Part shown: positions 1-8,291 of the stretch, piece by piece
Layout: each line of letters starts with the position of its first letter
How positions within the stretch are numbered: the first letter of the stretch is position 1
Source of the DNA: DALYDK01 sp031973215
Lineage (GTDB): Bacteria; Patescibacteriota; Saccharimonadia; Saccharimonadales; CAIOMD01
Length of the DNA stretch: 64,000 nt
Assembly: GCA_031973215.1 (NCBI GenBank)
Contig: DALYDK010000004.1
Location: forward strand, 20,970 to 84,969
Reading direction: 5' to 3'
Notes under the pieces: generated by a model
The model's input: only the letters and a program-made list of their open reading frames with translations
Told to the model about the DNA's origin: nothing
Databases searched by the model: none
Made by a program: the position numbers and the translations under genes

Positions 1-198
1 ACCTAAGCCCGGCGGACCATAAAGTAAAACATGATCTATCGGCTCTTGGCGTTTTTTTGCGGCGTCTATGGCAAGCTTAAGATTCTTTTTAAGGTTTTCT
101 TGTCCAATATATTCACCAAAACTTTTTGGTCTTAGTGAATTTTCATTTTTTTCCTCCACCTCGTCACTGGGTCCAGGATTTACTATCCGCTCTATCAT
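1..198 (-). CDS. ruvB: Holliday junction DNA helicase RuvB, N-terminal part (cut by window edge)
   Basis: Reading the minus strand from the ATG at 198 gives 66 residues that run off the window start. They contain the RuvB N-terminal signature LRPKSFGEYIGQENLKKNLK and end in the Walker A beginning HVLLYGPPGLG. RuvB is the AAA+ motor that drives branch migration with RuvA. The ATG overlaps the ruvA stop by four bases (ATGA at 195-198), so the two are probably translationally coupled. The rest of the ATPase and the winged-helix domain lie outside the window. Identity is seen directly; that it is intact is assumed. Confidence 0.93.
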   Translation of the reverse strand, partial: MIERIVNPGPSDEVEEKNENSLRPKSFGEYIGQENLKKNLKLAIDAAKKRQEPIDHVLLYGPPGLG

Positions 199-779
199 CT
201 TGAATTGCTCCTAAGGACAGTTTTTATTTTTTCTTCAACAGACAGAGCAGGATCTAATTTAGACAATGCTTGCGTTGCGTCATAGGAGCTGTATCCCAAG
301 GATACCAAAGCCTCAAAAGCCTCATCATTATTGGCAGAAAGCTCACTAATAACAATATTGTCTGAATCAGATAATCCCTCAAATCCAATTTTATCCTTAA
401 GATCTACAATTATTCTTTCCGCCACTCTCTTACCAACACCACTTGCTGCTTGGAGATACTTAATATTACCCTGAGATATTGCTTTTTTAATTTCTTGGGC
501 ACTACCTATATTCATAATTGAAACCGCCATTTTCGGCCCTACCCCATTGACCGTTACAAGTTTTTCAAAAAAATGTTTTGTGTCGTTATCCAGAAAGCCA
601 AACAGATCATGAGATTGCTCTCTTATATTTTCGTATATAAAAAGCTTAGCTTCTCCGCTTTGCTCAATATTATTTAGGTCATTTGTATTCATATATACCT
701 GGTAACCGACCCCATTAACTAACAATACGACCGAGTCTAGATTTTTATTTTCTACAATTCCATGAAGCTGAACAATCAT
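195..779 (-). CDS. ruvA: Holliday junction DNA-binding subunit RuvA
   Basis: This 194-aa protein has full family length. RuvA binds the four-way junction as a tetramer and loads RuvB. The N-terminal OB fold spans about residues 1-63. Two helix-hairpin-helix motifs follow (around VTVNGVGPKMA and AASGVGKRVAERI). The C-terminal RuvB-contacting domain is visible as EAFEALVSLGYSSYDATQAL. The gene sits between ruvC (13-bp gap upstream) and ruvB (4-bp overlap downstream) in a resolvasome operon that begins at or before yebC. Nothing unusual was seen. Confidence 0.97.
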   Translation of the reverse strand: MIVQLHGIVENKNLDSVVLLVNGVGYQVYMNTNDLNNIEQSGEAKLFIYENIREQSHDLFGFLDNDTKHFFEKLVTVNGVGPKMAVSIMNIGSAQEIKKAISQGNIKYLQAASGVGKRVAERIIVDLKDKIGFEGLSDSDNIVISELSANNDEAFEALVSLGYSSYDATQALSKLDPALSVEEKIKTVLRSNSR

Positions 780-792
780 AACCTATAGTATA

Positions 793-1263
793 TCAGGGTC
801 GCTGCATAGAGTGGGTTAAGGCAGCAGCCAATGCGTCCGCGCAATCATCTGGCTTGGGCCTTTCGCTTAAACCTAGCATTATTTTTACCATTTCTTGAAT
901 CTGAGATTTATCGGCTTGGCCATAACCAGTCAGCGCCTGTTTTATTTGCAGAGGCGTATATTCGGCAACTGGCACCCCCAAATTCGTCGCAGCAAGAAGC
1001 ATAACCCCTCTAGCATGGCTAACACTTATGGCCGTGGTAACATTCCTGGCAAAAAATAATCTCTCAACCACCACAACATCGGGGTTGTTAGTTTTAATAA
1101 TTTCAAGCAAAGAATCATAAATAGTCTTAAGTCTTAACTCCAAAGCCTGATGAGCTGGAGTTCTAATAACCCCGGCTTCAATCATTTTGTGTTTATAGCC
1201 GTCTGTATCAATGACGCCAAAACCAACTATTCCGGTTCCAGGATCAATACCCAGAACCCTCAC
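793..1263 (-). CDS. ruvC: Crossover junction endodeoxyribonuclease RuvC
   Basis: This 156-aa resolvase cuts Holliday junctions. The acidic RNase H-like catalytic residues are present: Asp in GIDPGTGIVGFGVI at the N terminus, Glu in VVVERLFF, and the Asp pair in KPDDCADALAAALTH near the C terminus. The start is GTG (complement of 1261-1263). It directly abuts the yebC stop with no intervening base, so expression probably depends on readthrough from yebC. Length and motifs are normal for the family. Confidence 0.96.
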   Translation of the reverse strand: MRVLGIDPGTGIVGFGVIDTDGYKHKMIEAGVIRTPAHQALELRLKTIYDSLLEIIKTNNPDVVVVERLFFARNVTTAISVSHARGVMLLAATNLGVPVAEYTPLQIKQALTGYGQADKSQIQEMVKIMLGLSERPKPDDCADALAAALTHSMQRP

Positions 1264-1989
1264 TTAAACCTCTACACTATCTGCGATTTCGAAGTTAGTA
1301 TGAGTAGATACGACGTCTTCCATTTCTTCTATGGCATCAATTAAATTCATAGCCTTGCGCGCAGTCTCTGAATCGGAAATTTCTATAACGCTATTCGGCA
1401 CAAAAGTTAGCTCTGCCTCAAGAAGCTCTATATTGGCTTTAGTAAGATTATCTCTTACTTTTGCTAGTTCTTTTGGATCGGTGTAAACCTGAATCTCATT
1501 ATCGTCTTCTACGGCATCTTCTGCACCGGCATCTAGAATGGTTAAAATTAAATCGTCACCGCTTCCTTTAACTCTAATGCTTCCTTTTCTGCTGAATTGA
1601 AATGATACCGCTCCACTTTCGGCAATATTTCCGCCTTTTTTATTGAAAACATTTCTTACTTCTGGGTAGGTTCTATTTAAGTTATCTGTAGCACATTCAA
1701 CAAGTATTCCTATTCCTCCGGGACCATAGCCTTCATACATAACCTCCTGAAGCTGAGCAGCAGATTTGTCTGCAGCTCTTGCTATAGCGCGATCAATATT
1801 TGCATTCGGCATGTTAGAGGCTTTGGCCTTTTCTATTGCCATAGCTAAACTAGGGTTAGTAGTAGGATCGGTGCCCTTTTTTGCCGCTACGGCAATTAAG
1901 TTACCAATTCTAGTGAATACAGCACCTCGTTTGGCATCATTAGCTGCTTTCTGTCTTTTAATTGTTGACCACTTTGAATGTCCAGACAT
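1264..1989 (-). CDS. yebC: YebC/PmpR (TACO1) family protein
   Basis: The 241-aa protein begins MSGHSKWSTIKRQKAANDAK, the hallmark of this family, and keeps the conserved MYEGYGPGGIGILVE segment. Members were named as DNA-binding regulators. More recent family knowledge links them to translation, in particular to relief of ribosome stalling at proline runs; which role applies here cannot be read from sequence. It is the first gene of the yebC-ruvC-ruvA-ruvB group, a common bacterial arrangement. A 31-bp gap separates it from comEC upstream. Confidence 0.95.
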   Translation of the reverse strand: MSGHSKWSTIKRQKAANDAKRGAVFTRIGNLIAVAAKKGTDPTTNPSLAMAIEKAKASNMPNANIDRAIARAADKSAAQLQEVMYEGYGPGGIGILVECATDNLNRTYPEVRNVFNKKGGNIAESGAVSFQFSRKGSIRVKGSGDDLILTILDAGAEDAVEDDNEIQVYTDPKELAKVRDNLTKANIELLEAELTFVPNSVIEISDSETARKAMNLIDAIEEMEDVVSTHTNFEIADSVEV

Positions 1990-2020
1990 ATAAAAACCTC
2001 ATATTTTAATAATTCTTTAT

Positions 2021-3418
2021 TTATATTTTAACAGATTGGAGTCTCTTTCTGAGGCCAATGTAAAATATTAATATAGAACCATAAATAAGTAGCATAGAAG
2101 TAAAGCCAACGGAAACAAGTTTGTAAGCACCTGGAACTGTTGCTAGCTTTTCAGTAATTAATATCATAAGGTTCAATAGCAGCCTGGCTGGAATTGCCAA
2201 ATACGCTGATAGGTTTGGCAAAATAGCTCCAATCAATCCTGCTATAAATGAAAAAAACATAGCTAAAGGAACAAGTGGCACGATGATTATATTTGCTATT
2301 ATTCCAATTAAAGAAACTCTGCCAAAAATCATCATAATTAGTGGAGTTGTCATAACCTGAGCCGAAAATGATTCGACGGCCATAGATGCAAAACCGTTAT
2401 TATTTTTTATTCTAAACAAACGAATTAATATGGGTGCAATAATTAAAATTCCAACAAAGGCCAAGAAAGACAGGTACCAACCAATATCGGACCAAATATA
2501 GTATGGGTTATAAAAAGCCGTTATCGATGCTACCAATAGAATGAGTAGAGCTGGTCTAATTTTTCTTCCAAAATACCAAGCAGTCAAGCTTAAAAATGAA
2601 ACAAGCGATGCTCTAACTATTGATGGAGAAAATCCACTAATTAATATAAAACCGTATATTAGCACTAAAGAAATAAATAACAATTGAAACCTAGAAAGCT
2701 TAGAGCCAATTCGTCTGACAAAATTAACAATTATCGTTAAGTTATATCCACTAACAGCAACAATATGGACAAGCCCGACAATTGTTAAAGCTTCCATTAA
2801 ATATTCCGGCAACAAGCTTCTTTGACCTACTAAAATGCCTATAGCAAAGCTTGCAGCCGGTTCCGGCAAAGAAGTTTCAATGCCAATAATAAACTTAGTT
2901 CGAATATTATCAATTAGCGAATTGGTAGTAGCAATTGCATTAATATCAGCATAAGACATTGAAGCCTGTCTACTGCCGACACTCGGATATAGTTTTCCAG
3001 TAGCCTCAACTAGGTCGTAACGATAAACCGCCGGGGAACCAAATCCCTTAATTTTTACTTTTCCGGGGATGCTTTTGCCGTCAACTTTAACTGAACCAAC
3101 AGTAAATTCCAGTTGAGAACTATCAGAATAAAAACCATCCTCAGAAGCAATGCCGGTGATTGTTACTTTTTTATAGTAAAAATCTTGATAACTAAGGTTT
3201 TGCTGTTGTAGTAAACCTCCCCTGTACAGACCACCCGCAAAAGCCGCTAAACAAACGGTAAATATAAATGCTGTTTTAAATCTGTAAAAAATTACAGCAA
3301 GCAGTGAAAATATAAGGAAATAATATATACTAATAGGTTCAAAATATTTAGATATAAAAAGACCAAAAAGTAAAAAAATACAGATAAAAATTAATGTGTT
3401 TGTTTTTGTCAGAGCCAT
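2021..3418 (-). CDS. comEC: ComEC/Rec2-type DNA uptake channel, lacking the hydrolase domain
   Basis: The 465-aa polytopic membrane protein has an N-terminal DUF4131-like part: two membrane helices, then a soluble OB-like stretch of about residues 70-170. The Competence core follows with the signature LVHIVAVSGYNLTIIV and about eight further helices. In competent bacteria ComEC passes single-stranded DNA through the inner membrane. The usual C-terminal metallo-beta-lactamase-like domain is absent: the protein ends after the last helix with a short basic tail. Such short forms are known in CPR genomes, where uptake of environmental DNA could feed the nucleotide supply (inference). Confidence 0.9.
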   Translation of the reverse strand: MALTKTNTLIFICIFLLFGLFISKYFEPISIYYFLIFSLLAVIFYRFKTAFIFTVCLAAFAGGLYRGGLLQQQNLSYQDFYYKKVTITGIASEDGFYSDSSQLEFTVGSVKVDGKSIPGKVKIKGFGSPAVYRYDLVEATGKLYPSVGSRQASMSYADINAIATTNSLIDNIRTKFIIGIETSLPEPAASFAIGILVGQRSLLPEYLMEALTIVGLVHIVAVSGYNLTIIVNFVRRIGSKLSRFQLLFISLVLIYGFILISGFSPSIVRASLVSFLSLTAWYFGRKIRPALLILLVASITAFYNPYYIWSDIGWYLSFLAFVGILIIAPILIRLFRIKNNNGFASMAVESFSAQVMTTPLIMMIFGRVSLIGIIANIIIVPLVPLAMFFSFIAGLIGAILPNLSAYLAIPARLLLNLMILITEKLATVPGAYKLVSVGFTSMLLIYGSILIFYIGLRKRLQSVKI

Positions 3419-3456
3419 ATCTAGTTATTACTAAATATAAACTAAAGAAGGCAACA

Positions 3457-3485
3457 TTTACAATTTTACTTGTTCGTGATATATT
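3457..3485 (+). promoter_or_regulatory. Promoter of tRNA-Lys
   Basis: A -35 box TTTACA (3457-3462) and a -10 box TATATT (3480-3485) are separated by exactly 17 bp. They lie 27 bp upstream of the mature 5' end of tRNA-Lys. Each box differs from the sigma-70 consensus at one position. Confidence 0.7.
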
Positions 3486-3512
3486 AACCCCTGTTGTTTT
3501 AATAAAACATAT

Positions 3513-3586
3513 GGGCCCATAGCTCAGCCGGTTAGAGCACCTGCCTTTTAAGCAGGGTGTCGTGGGTTCGAGCCCCACTGGGCCCT
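3513..3586 (+). tRNA. tRNA-Lys(TTT)
   Basis: A complete cloverleaf: acceptor GGGCCCA pairs with TGGGCCC, the anticodon stem CCTGC/GCAGG encloses loop CTTTTAA (anticodon TTT), and the T arm reads GTGGG-TTCGAGC-CCCAC. The discriminator is T at 3586 and CCA is encoded at 3587-3589. It is an isolated single-tRNA transcript with its own promoter and terminator. Confidence 0.97.
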
Positions 3587-3591
3587 CCAAT

Positions 3592-3622
3592 AAAAAAGTT
3601 CCAGTACTTCTGGAGCTTTTTT
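3592..3622 (+). terminator. Terminator of tRNA-Lys, probably bidirectional
   Basis: The stem AAGTTCCAG / CTGGAGCTT with loop TACTT is flanked by an A run and followed by seven T. The A run makes it work in the other direction too, for the converging minus-strand gene ending at 3621. Confidence 0.8.
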
Positions 3623-4118
3623 ATTTGTGCTTTTTATCGTGCTTAGAAATATGAACGCTTTTATGAAAAACAAAATAAAAAAGCGAGCCTAGTAATCCTG
3701 TAACTACTGCTACGCCTATAAAATTATCTAAAGTCTGATACAAACTAAGATTTTCGATTGTGTTTTTTTGATCATATGAAAGCTTTGAAACTACTAAAAA
3801 TGTAGCCACGAGCGATGCAGACGCCCCTACGACTATATTAAATATTAAGTCTTTAGGCTTAGATGTTTTTCTGTACAGAAAAAGCACCAGTGCTGAACCA
3901 AAAATTAATATAAATATTTGAACAATGCTGTACATTGGTAGAGACAAACCGGTGAATATTGAATTTAAAAATTTTGTCGTTTCAACAGATACTTGTTTTG
4001 ACGCCAACTCACCTGCAATCAGCAATAAATATCCATAAACCGCGTTCGACCTAAATGCCAGCGGTACAAATAAAAACAAAAATGCCGATAAACCTAAAAT
4101 AACGTATAAACTTATCAT
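3621..4118 (-). CDS. Membrane protein of unknown function
   Basis: The 165-aa product has four likely membrane helices (about residues 3-18, 55-80, 90-110 and 132-148). Its basic, histidine-rich tail HKSVHISKHDKKHK is probably cytoplasmic. The spacing resembles the CvpA/colicin V-production family, but no diagnostic residue could be confirmed, so no function is assigned. It lies 24 bp downstream of the DUF192 gene and probably ends the rimB-rimK-DUF192 operon. Confidence 0.7.
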   Translation of the reverse strand: MISLYVILGLSAFLFLFVPLAFRSNAVYGYLLLIAGELASKQVSVETTKFLNSIFTGLSLPMYSIVQIFILIFGSALVLFLYRKTSKPKDLIFNIVVGASASLVATFLVVSKLSYDQKNTIENLSLYQTLDNFIGVAVVTGLLGSLFYFVFHKSVHISKHDKKHK

Positions 4119-4142
4119 TTATAAATTAAGCATAACATTTAT

Positions 4143-4619
4143 TTATTGAATATCTTGAAATATATCACCCATTTTTATTCCATATTTTTTTACTACACCT
4201 GAATTTAGTTCCAATATATACTTAGATTTTTGTTCTATTTGAAAGATCTCTGGATATGATTCTGGACTCAAGCCTTCCTTTATACCAACTACCTTTGCGT
4301 TATCGTCTAGCCAAATTACATCAATTGAAAAATTCATATCTTTCATCCAAATTTTCCAATTACCAGATGTATCATATACAAACAACATTCCTTGGTTGGA
4401 TGGTAAAAACTTACTTCCAGAAAGACCCTTTTCTTTGTCTTTTTCGGAAGTTAATTTTTCAATAAATATTATATTACCGTTAACAGTAATACTATCAAGT
4501 TGATGACCGCCTTTATACAAAGCAATCAGCAATAAAATAGACAAACCAAAAAACAAACTAAAAATAATGTATCTTTTTTTAGGCACCAATTTTGTCTTTT
4601 TTATGTCTTTGTTTGGCAT
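4143..4619 (-). CDS. Membrane-anchored DUF192 protein
   Basis: The 158-aa protein has one N-terminal helix (about residues 18-36) and an outward DUF192 domain. The family motifs are visible: KGLSGSKFLPSNQGMLFVY, then WMKDMNFSIDVIWLD, and the closing YILELNSGVVKKYGIKMGD. The family's biochemical role is unknown. The proposed ATG overlaps the end of the rimK-like gene by 41 bp. There is only a weak purine-rich RBS (AGAAAG), yet the overlap is needed to keep the positively charged N terminus ahead of the helix. Confidence 0.88.
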   Translation of the reverse strand: MPNKDIKKTKLVPKKRYIIFSLFFGLSILLLIALYKGGHQLDSITVNGNIIFIEKLTSEKDKEKGLSGSKFLPSNQGMLFVYDTSGNWKIWMKDMNFSIDVIWLDDNAKVVGIKEGLSPESYPEIFQIEQKSKYILELNSGVVKKYGIKMGDIFQDIQ

Positions 4620-5481
4620 TTCTTTCTATGTATTCAATTATTTTCGTTGCTACATCCCTGTTTGTTATTTTCTCTATTCCAAACCCGGGGCTGGAATTAA
4701 CCTCAAGCACCAGCGGACCTCTTGAACTTCTCATCATATCTACGCCACACACAGGCAAATTCATTGATTTCGCCGCTCGGACTGCTGTCTTAATTTCTTC
4801 GTCTGTTAGCTTAACGGCCTTGCCCTCACCACCCTGGTGTAAATTTGATCTGAAATCATCATCTAGGCTCTGCCTTTTGTAACTGGCAACGACTCTTTTA
4901 CCTACTACAAATGCTCTGATGTCCGTTCCTGCAGATTCTTTTATAAATTCTTGAACTAAAAAGTTCACACCTTCAACATAAAACGCCTGCATTACAGCTT
5001 GGGCTGCTTTTTTGGTTTCTGCTAATACAACACCATTTCCGTGAGTACCCCTAGCAACTTTAATAATTAGCGGGGTACCGCCGGCTTGCTCTATAACATC
5101 ATCAAAATCTGCAGTATCTCTTGCAAACACAGTCTTAGGAACTCCTACTCCTGCTTTTGCTAGTAGTTGGTAGGCACGCAGTTTATCGCGTGAACGGTTT
5201 ATAGCTATTGAACTAGCTGTAGTATATGTGCCCTGCATTTCAAATTGCCTAACAACTGCTGTACCATATTTTGTATAGCTTTGAGCAATTCTAGGTATCA
5301 TGACATCAAATTTTTCTAACGGCTCTCCCTTGTAGTGCACAACCGGGTTATTTTTTTCTACGCCAATATAACATTTAGCGTAGTTAATAATTTTGACTTC
5401 ATGCCCTCTTTCTAGAGCAACTTCTTTAAGCCTCTTAGTGGAATAGTTCTTTGATCCTTTTGATAAAATTGCAATCTTCAT
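4579..5481 (-). CDS. rimK: RimK-family ATP-grasp amino-acid ligase
   Basis: The 300-aa protein matches the alpha-L-glutamate ligase family in length and order. The N-terminal preATP-grasp part begins MKIAILSKGSKNYSTKRL. The ATP-binding part includes PLIIKVARGTHGNGVVLAET, and the metal-binding segment is GPLVLEVNSSPGFGIEKIT. RimK enzymes add glutamate residues to the C terminus of ribosomal protein S6 or make poly-glutamate; the substrate here is unknown. It follows the RimB-like gene with a 9-bp gap, as in rim operons, which supports a post-translational modification role. Confidence 0.93.
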   Translation of the reverse strand: MKIAILSKGSKNYSTKRLKEVALERGHEVKIINYAKCYIGVEKNNPVVHYKGEPLEKFDVMIPRIAQSYTKYGTAVVRQFEMQGTYTTASSIAINRSRDKLRAYQLLAKAGVGVPKTVFARDTADFDDVIEQAGGTPLIIKVARGTHGNGVVLAETKKAAQAVMQAFYVEGVNFLVQEFIKESAGTDIRAFVVGKRVVASYKRQSLDDDFRSNLHQGGEGKAVKLTDEEIKTAVRAAKSMNLPVCGVDMMRSSRGPLVLEVNSSPGFGIEKITNRDVATKIIEYIERNAKQRHKKDKIGA

Positions 5482-5490
5482 AATATATCC

Positions 5491-5883
5491 TTAATCTGAT
5501 GGGTCTACCAGAAATTTTCCTCTTAAAAATTTTCTGCCAATAATTACTTCGTAGTTCATACTAGATCTGTCGGTGAGAGAGATTTTAATTTTCCTTTTAC
5601 TGCCTTTTATTCTGACAAAAGTATTAATAAAAAACCTCTGCTGCTTTTCACCATTAGAACTTTTAACATATTTAACTGAAAAGTTATCATTCCAAATAGT
5701 TTTTTTACTGTTAAATGGCTTAAAGCTAAGGTGATACTTCCCGTGCCTGTTAATGATTTTAATATTAGATGCATGGAGCGCACCGCTATCTGCGCCGGTA
5801 TCAATTTTGGCCAGCACATATTCATCGCTAAGTTCTGGGAACTTAACTTTTTCATAAATTTTAAGCGTAGGTAATTTATTCAT
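5491..5883 (-). CDS. RimB-like protease-fold protein (PF05618 type)
   Basis: This 130-aa protein has the retropepsin-like motif VLAKIDTGADSGALHAS (active Asp-Thr-Gly-Ala) and the C-terminal signature MNYEVIIGRKFLRGKFLVDP. The family, annotated as ATP-dependent zinc protease, is regularly encoded beside RimK-type ligases. In Pseudomonas the neighbour RimB trims RimK-added glutamates. Here the order is rimB-like then rimK-like on the same strand, so a write/erase pair is inferred. The annotation as a zinc enzyme is historical; what is seen is an aspartic-protease-like DTGA. Confidence 0.85.
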   Translation of the reverse strand: MNKLPTLKIYEKVKFPELSDEYVLAKIDTGADSGALHASNIKIINRHGKYHLSFKPFNSKKTIWNDNFSVKYVKSSNGEKQQRFFINTFVRIKGSKRKIKISLTDRSSMNYEVIIGRKFLRGKFLVDPSD

Positions 5884-5963
5884 GAAGATTTAGGCTTAGA
5901 ATAGCACATTAAATTGTATAAAAACATCTTATACTATATCATTTTTTTTAATATTTGTAAATA

Positions 5964-6041
5964 TTATTGGTTGGCTTTAACTACTCTTAAGAAGACTAAG
6001 CCAATAACTGCAAATACAATTAATAAAATCATGATTATCAT
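5964..6041 (-). CDS. Possible 25-aa single-helix membrane micro-protein
   Basis: Downstream of the amidotransferase gene, the minus strand encodes MIIMILLIVFAVIGLVFLRV followed by VKANQ and TAA. An ACAAGG sequence lies about ten bases before the ATG, a plausible RBS. The product would be one hydrophobic helix with a short positively charged tail, like other membrane micro-proteins. It starts 20 bp after the stop of the preceding gene, so it could be co-transcribed. Chance AT-rich coding of a hydrophobic stretch cannot be excluded. Confidence 0.4.
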   Translation of the reverse strand: MIIMILLIVFAVIGLVFLRVVKANQ

Positions 6042-6060
6042 GGTAATAAAACCTTGTTGG

Positions 6061-6672
6061 CTATTCCTCTTCATAAACAACTCTGTCTTTAGACTTTATG
6101 AGAAAACGGTCAATTAAGCGCCAAAAATTTGTCTCACTATGTTTATTTACATCTATTTCTGGATGAAATTGAGTGGCAAATAAATTTTTATGCTTATGAT
6201 GGATAATCTCTACTCCGTCATCACTTTCTGCTAAAACAGAAAAGCCCGTTCCATCTAGCTCATCTACGACCCATGCATGTCGCTCATGAACAAACAGGTC
6301 TCCATGGCCTAGTATTTCATGACCTATATGGTTAAGTTTGACTGGTATATTTTTATGTTGAAGATTATTTAATTTTTTTAAACTTCCGCCCATGGCGTAG
6401 GCCATCATCTGAAGACCAAGGCATATACCAAATATTGGTACTTTGGAATTTCTAATGAGTTCAAATTCTTGCTCGTAGTAATGCCGACCGTTCAGTTCAT
6501 CTACAACTTCTTGTTTCATGCCACCAGAAAGAATAATTAAGTCGGTATTTTTCGGAACGAATATTTTTTTGTTAGGAACATAATCGTAAATTGAATATGT
6601 ATGGTCCTTAGATATTTTTAAGACTATATTCTCTAAATACTGACTACCATTGTTAATAATAAATATATTCAA
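6061..6672 (-). CDS. Standalone class I glutamine amidotransferase (GMP synthase GATase-like)
   Basis: This 203-aa protein has the complete class I triad: nucleophile Cys84 in VPIFGICLGLQMM, and His170 and Glu172 in ATQFHPEID. The fold and the LSGGM turn resemble the GuaA N-terminal domain, but no synthetase domain follows. It would release ammonia from glutamine for a partner. No partner synthetase is adjacent, so its acceptor pathway is unknown. The family also includes stand-alone hydrolases acting on gamma-glutamyl compounds. Confidence 0.85.
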   Translation of the reverse strand: MNIFIINNGSQYLENIVLKISKDHTYSIYDYVPNKKIFVPKNTDLIILSGGMKQEVVDELNGRHYYEQEFELIRNSKVPIFGICLGLQMMAYAMGGSLKKLNNLQHKNIPVKLNHIGHEILGHGDLFVHERHAWVVDELDGTGFSVLAESDDGVEIIHHKHKNLFATQFHPEIDVNKHSETNFWRLIDRFLIKSKDRVVYEEE

Positions 6673-6719
6673 TTTATTCCTTTATTTGTTTGATCTATCA
6701 ATAAATATTTTATCAAAAA

Positions 6720-7811
6720 TTAGCTGAAGAATCTTTTTTTACTAGGTTCTTCTTGAAATTGCTCTAGTAGCTCTTTCTGCTTTTTAGTAAGTTTGGTTGG
6801 TGTTTCTACAATAACTGTGACTATATGCGGACCTCTATGGCTGCTTTTTGGATGAGCTACACCATGACCAGAAAGTTTAAAATCTGTTCCGCTCTGCGTG
6901 CCGGGAGGAATTTTCATAATTACTTTTCCGTCTACTGTTTCTACTGATTTTTCTCCACCTAAAGCAGCAGTAACCATATCTATTTTCTCGTGGCTTAAAA
7001 TTATATCTCCTTCTCTTGTGAAATGTTTGTGAGGTTTAACTCTAATGTGTATATACAAATCACCCTTAGGTCCATTAACAATTGATTCGCCGTATTCGCG
7101 AAGCCTAATTGTGGCGCCATCATCAATGCCGGCAGGAATTTTTAAGTCTACCTTTTTTTGTATGCGCTTTACTCCCTTGCCATTACAAACTGAACAAGGT
7201 TTTTCGGGAATCTTACCAGAACCATGGCACGTTGGACAACTCTGAGCCTGTTGAATATTACCCAAGATGGTTCTAACGGAGGTTACTACCTGACCGGAGC
7301 CTTTACACGTATCACATGTTTTTAATTCGTAACCCGGCTCTGCACCGCTACCCTTGCAGTGTTCACAATCGGAATCTACATTTAGTTTTATGTCTTTCTC
7401 AACACCAAAAACAGCTTCTTCAAAACTTAAATCAAGGACGGTTTCTATGTCTCTACCACGCCTTGACCTAGGCCTGCCTCCTCCAAAAAAACTACCGAAT
7501 ATATCACCGAACCCACCGTCGCCAAAGTCAAAATTAACATTTTGTCCATTAAAATTAAATCCTTCAAATGGATTACCACCGGCTCCTGAGTTTCCGCCAA
7601 CACCCGCATGACCAAACTGATCATACCTTTGTCGTTTTTCTGAATCTTTCAGTACTTCATAGGCTTCGTTTATTTCTTTGAACTTACTTTCATCACCACC
7701 TTCTTTGTCGGGGTGGTGTTGGACGGCAAGCCTTCTGAATGCTTTTTTAATTTCATCTGCAGAAGCATCTTTTGAAACACCTAGGATTTCATAGTAATCT
7801 CTTTTTGTCAT
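6720..7811 (-). CDS. dnaJ: Chaperone DnaJ (Hsp40)
   Basis: The 363-aa type I J-protein has all parts in order: J domain with the HPD motif (VQHHPDKEGG), Gly/Phe-rich linker (about residues 70-110), four zinc-binding CxxCxGxG repeats (CEHCKGSG, CDTCKGSG, CPTCHGSG, CSVCNGKG), and the C-terminal substrate-binding barrels. It delivers unfolded clients to DnaK and stimulates its ATPase. It closes the hrcA-grpE-dnaK-GNAT-dnaJ operon, 3 bp after the GNAT gene. Confidence 0.98.
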   Translation of the reverse strand: MTKRDYYEILGVSKDASADEIKKAFRRLAVQHHPDKEGGDESKFKEINEAYEVLKDSEKRQRYDQFGHAGVGGNSGAGGNPFEGFNFNGQNVNFDFGDGGFGDIFGSFFGGGRPRSRRGRDIETVLDLSFEEAVFGVEKDIKLNVDSDCEHCKGSGAEPGYELKTCDTCKGSGQVVTSVRTILGNIQQAQSCPTCHGSGKIPEKPCSVCNGKGVKRIQKKVDLKIPAGIDDGATIRLREYGESIVNGPKGDLYIHIRVKPHKHFTREGDIILSHEKIDMVTAALGGEKSVETVDGKVIMKIPPGTQSGTDFKLSGHGVAHPKSSHRGPHIVTVIVETPTKLTKKQKELLEQFQEEPSKKRFFS

Positions 7812-7814
7812 GAT

Positions 7815-8291
7815 TTATATAATACTCCCTTTGTACTGCAATGATCGAATCTGCATTTGCATATTATAGTAACGATTATCACCTTCTAAGTAGCTATCTC
7901 CGTCTATTTTAAAACCAAGCTTTTCATAAAACTGACAGTTAGTCACCAAGCATCTTAGTGTTAGATTATGTAAGTTCATATTGTTAGATTCATTTATTAA
8001 ATATTCAACTAATGATTTACCTACCCCAGAGTTTCTATGCTTGGGGTCTGTGACAACTCTAGTAATTTTTCCACTATTATTGAGAACATCTAATCTCGCT
8101 GATCCGACTATAACATTATTAATTTCATAGACAATTAAAAGACCCTTAGTGTCGCCAATTTCTAGAACATTCTTATAATTTTTTAAATAACTTAGACACT
8201 CTTTTCGATGCATAAGGATGGCTTCGTAGTCACGGCTACTAGCCATCCTTATAAAATTAAATTGACTATTTTTCTGGTTTTTCGTCAACAA
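7815..8291 (-). CDS. GNAT-family N-acetyltransferase inserted in the heat-shock operon
   Basis: The 158-aa protein shows the GNAT core: IVGSARLDVLNNSGKITRVVTDPKHRNSGVGKSLV carries strand 4 and the acetyl-CoA loop (R-x-x-G-V-G). The C-terminal NCQFYEKLGFKIDG element is typical of the fold. The acceptor substrate is unknown. It lies between dnaK and dnaJ and overlaps the dnaK end by 26 bp. The upstream start is preferred because the first beta strand (FNFIRMASSRDYEAI) begins before the next Met. Confidence 0.88.
   Translation of the reverse strand: MLTKNQKNSQFNFIRMASSRDYEAILMHRKECLSYLKNYKNVLEIGDTKGLLIVYEINNVIVGSARLDVLNNSGKITRVVTDPKHRNSGVGKSLVEYLINESNNMNLHNLTLRCLVTNCQFYEKLGFKIDGDSYLEGDNRYYNMQMQIRSLQYKGSII

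Noticed and set aside
3348..3590. 80-aa minus-strand frame beginning MEGPVGLEPTTPCLKG
   Set aside because: It is the antisense translation of tRNA-Lys, a well-known false gene pattern.
5914..6117. 67-aa plus-strand frame
   Set aside because: It overlaps the amidotransferase end in antisense, has no RBS and an AT-driven composition; the minus-strand micro-ORF in the same place is more convincing.
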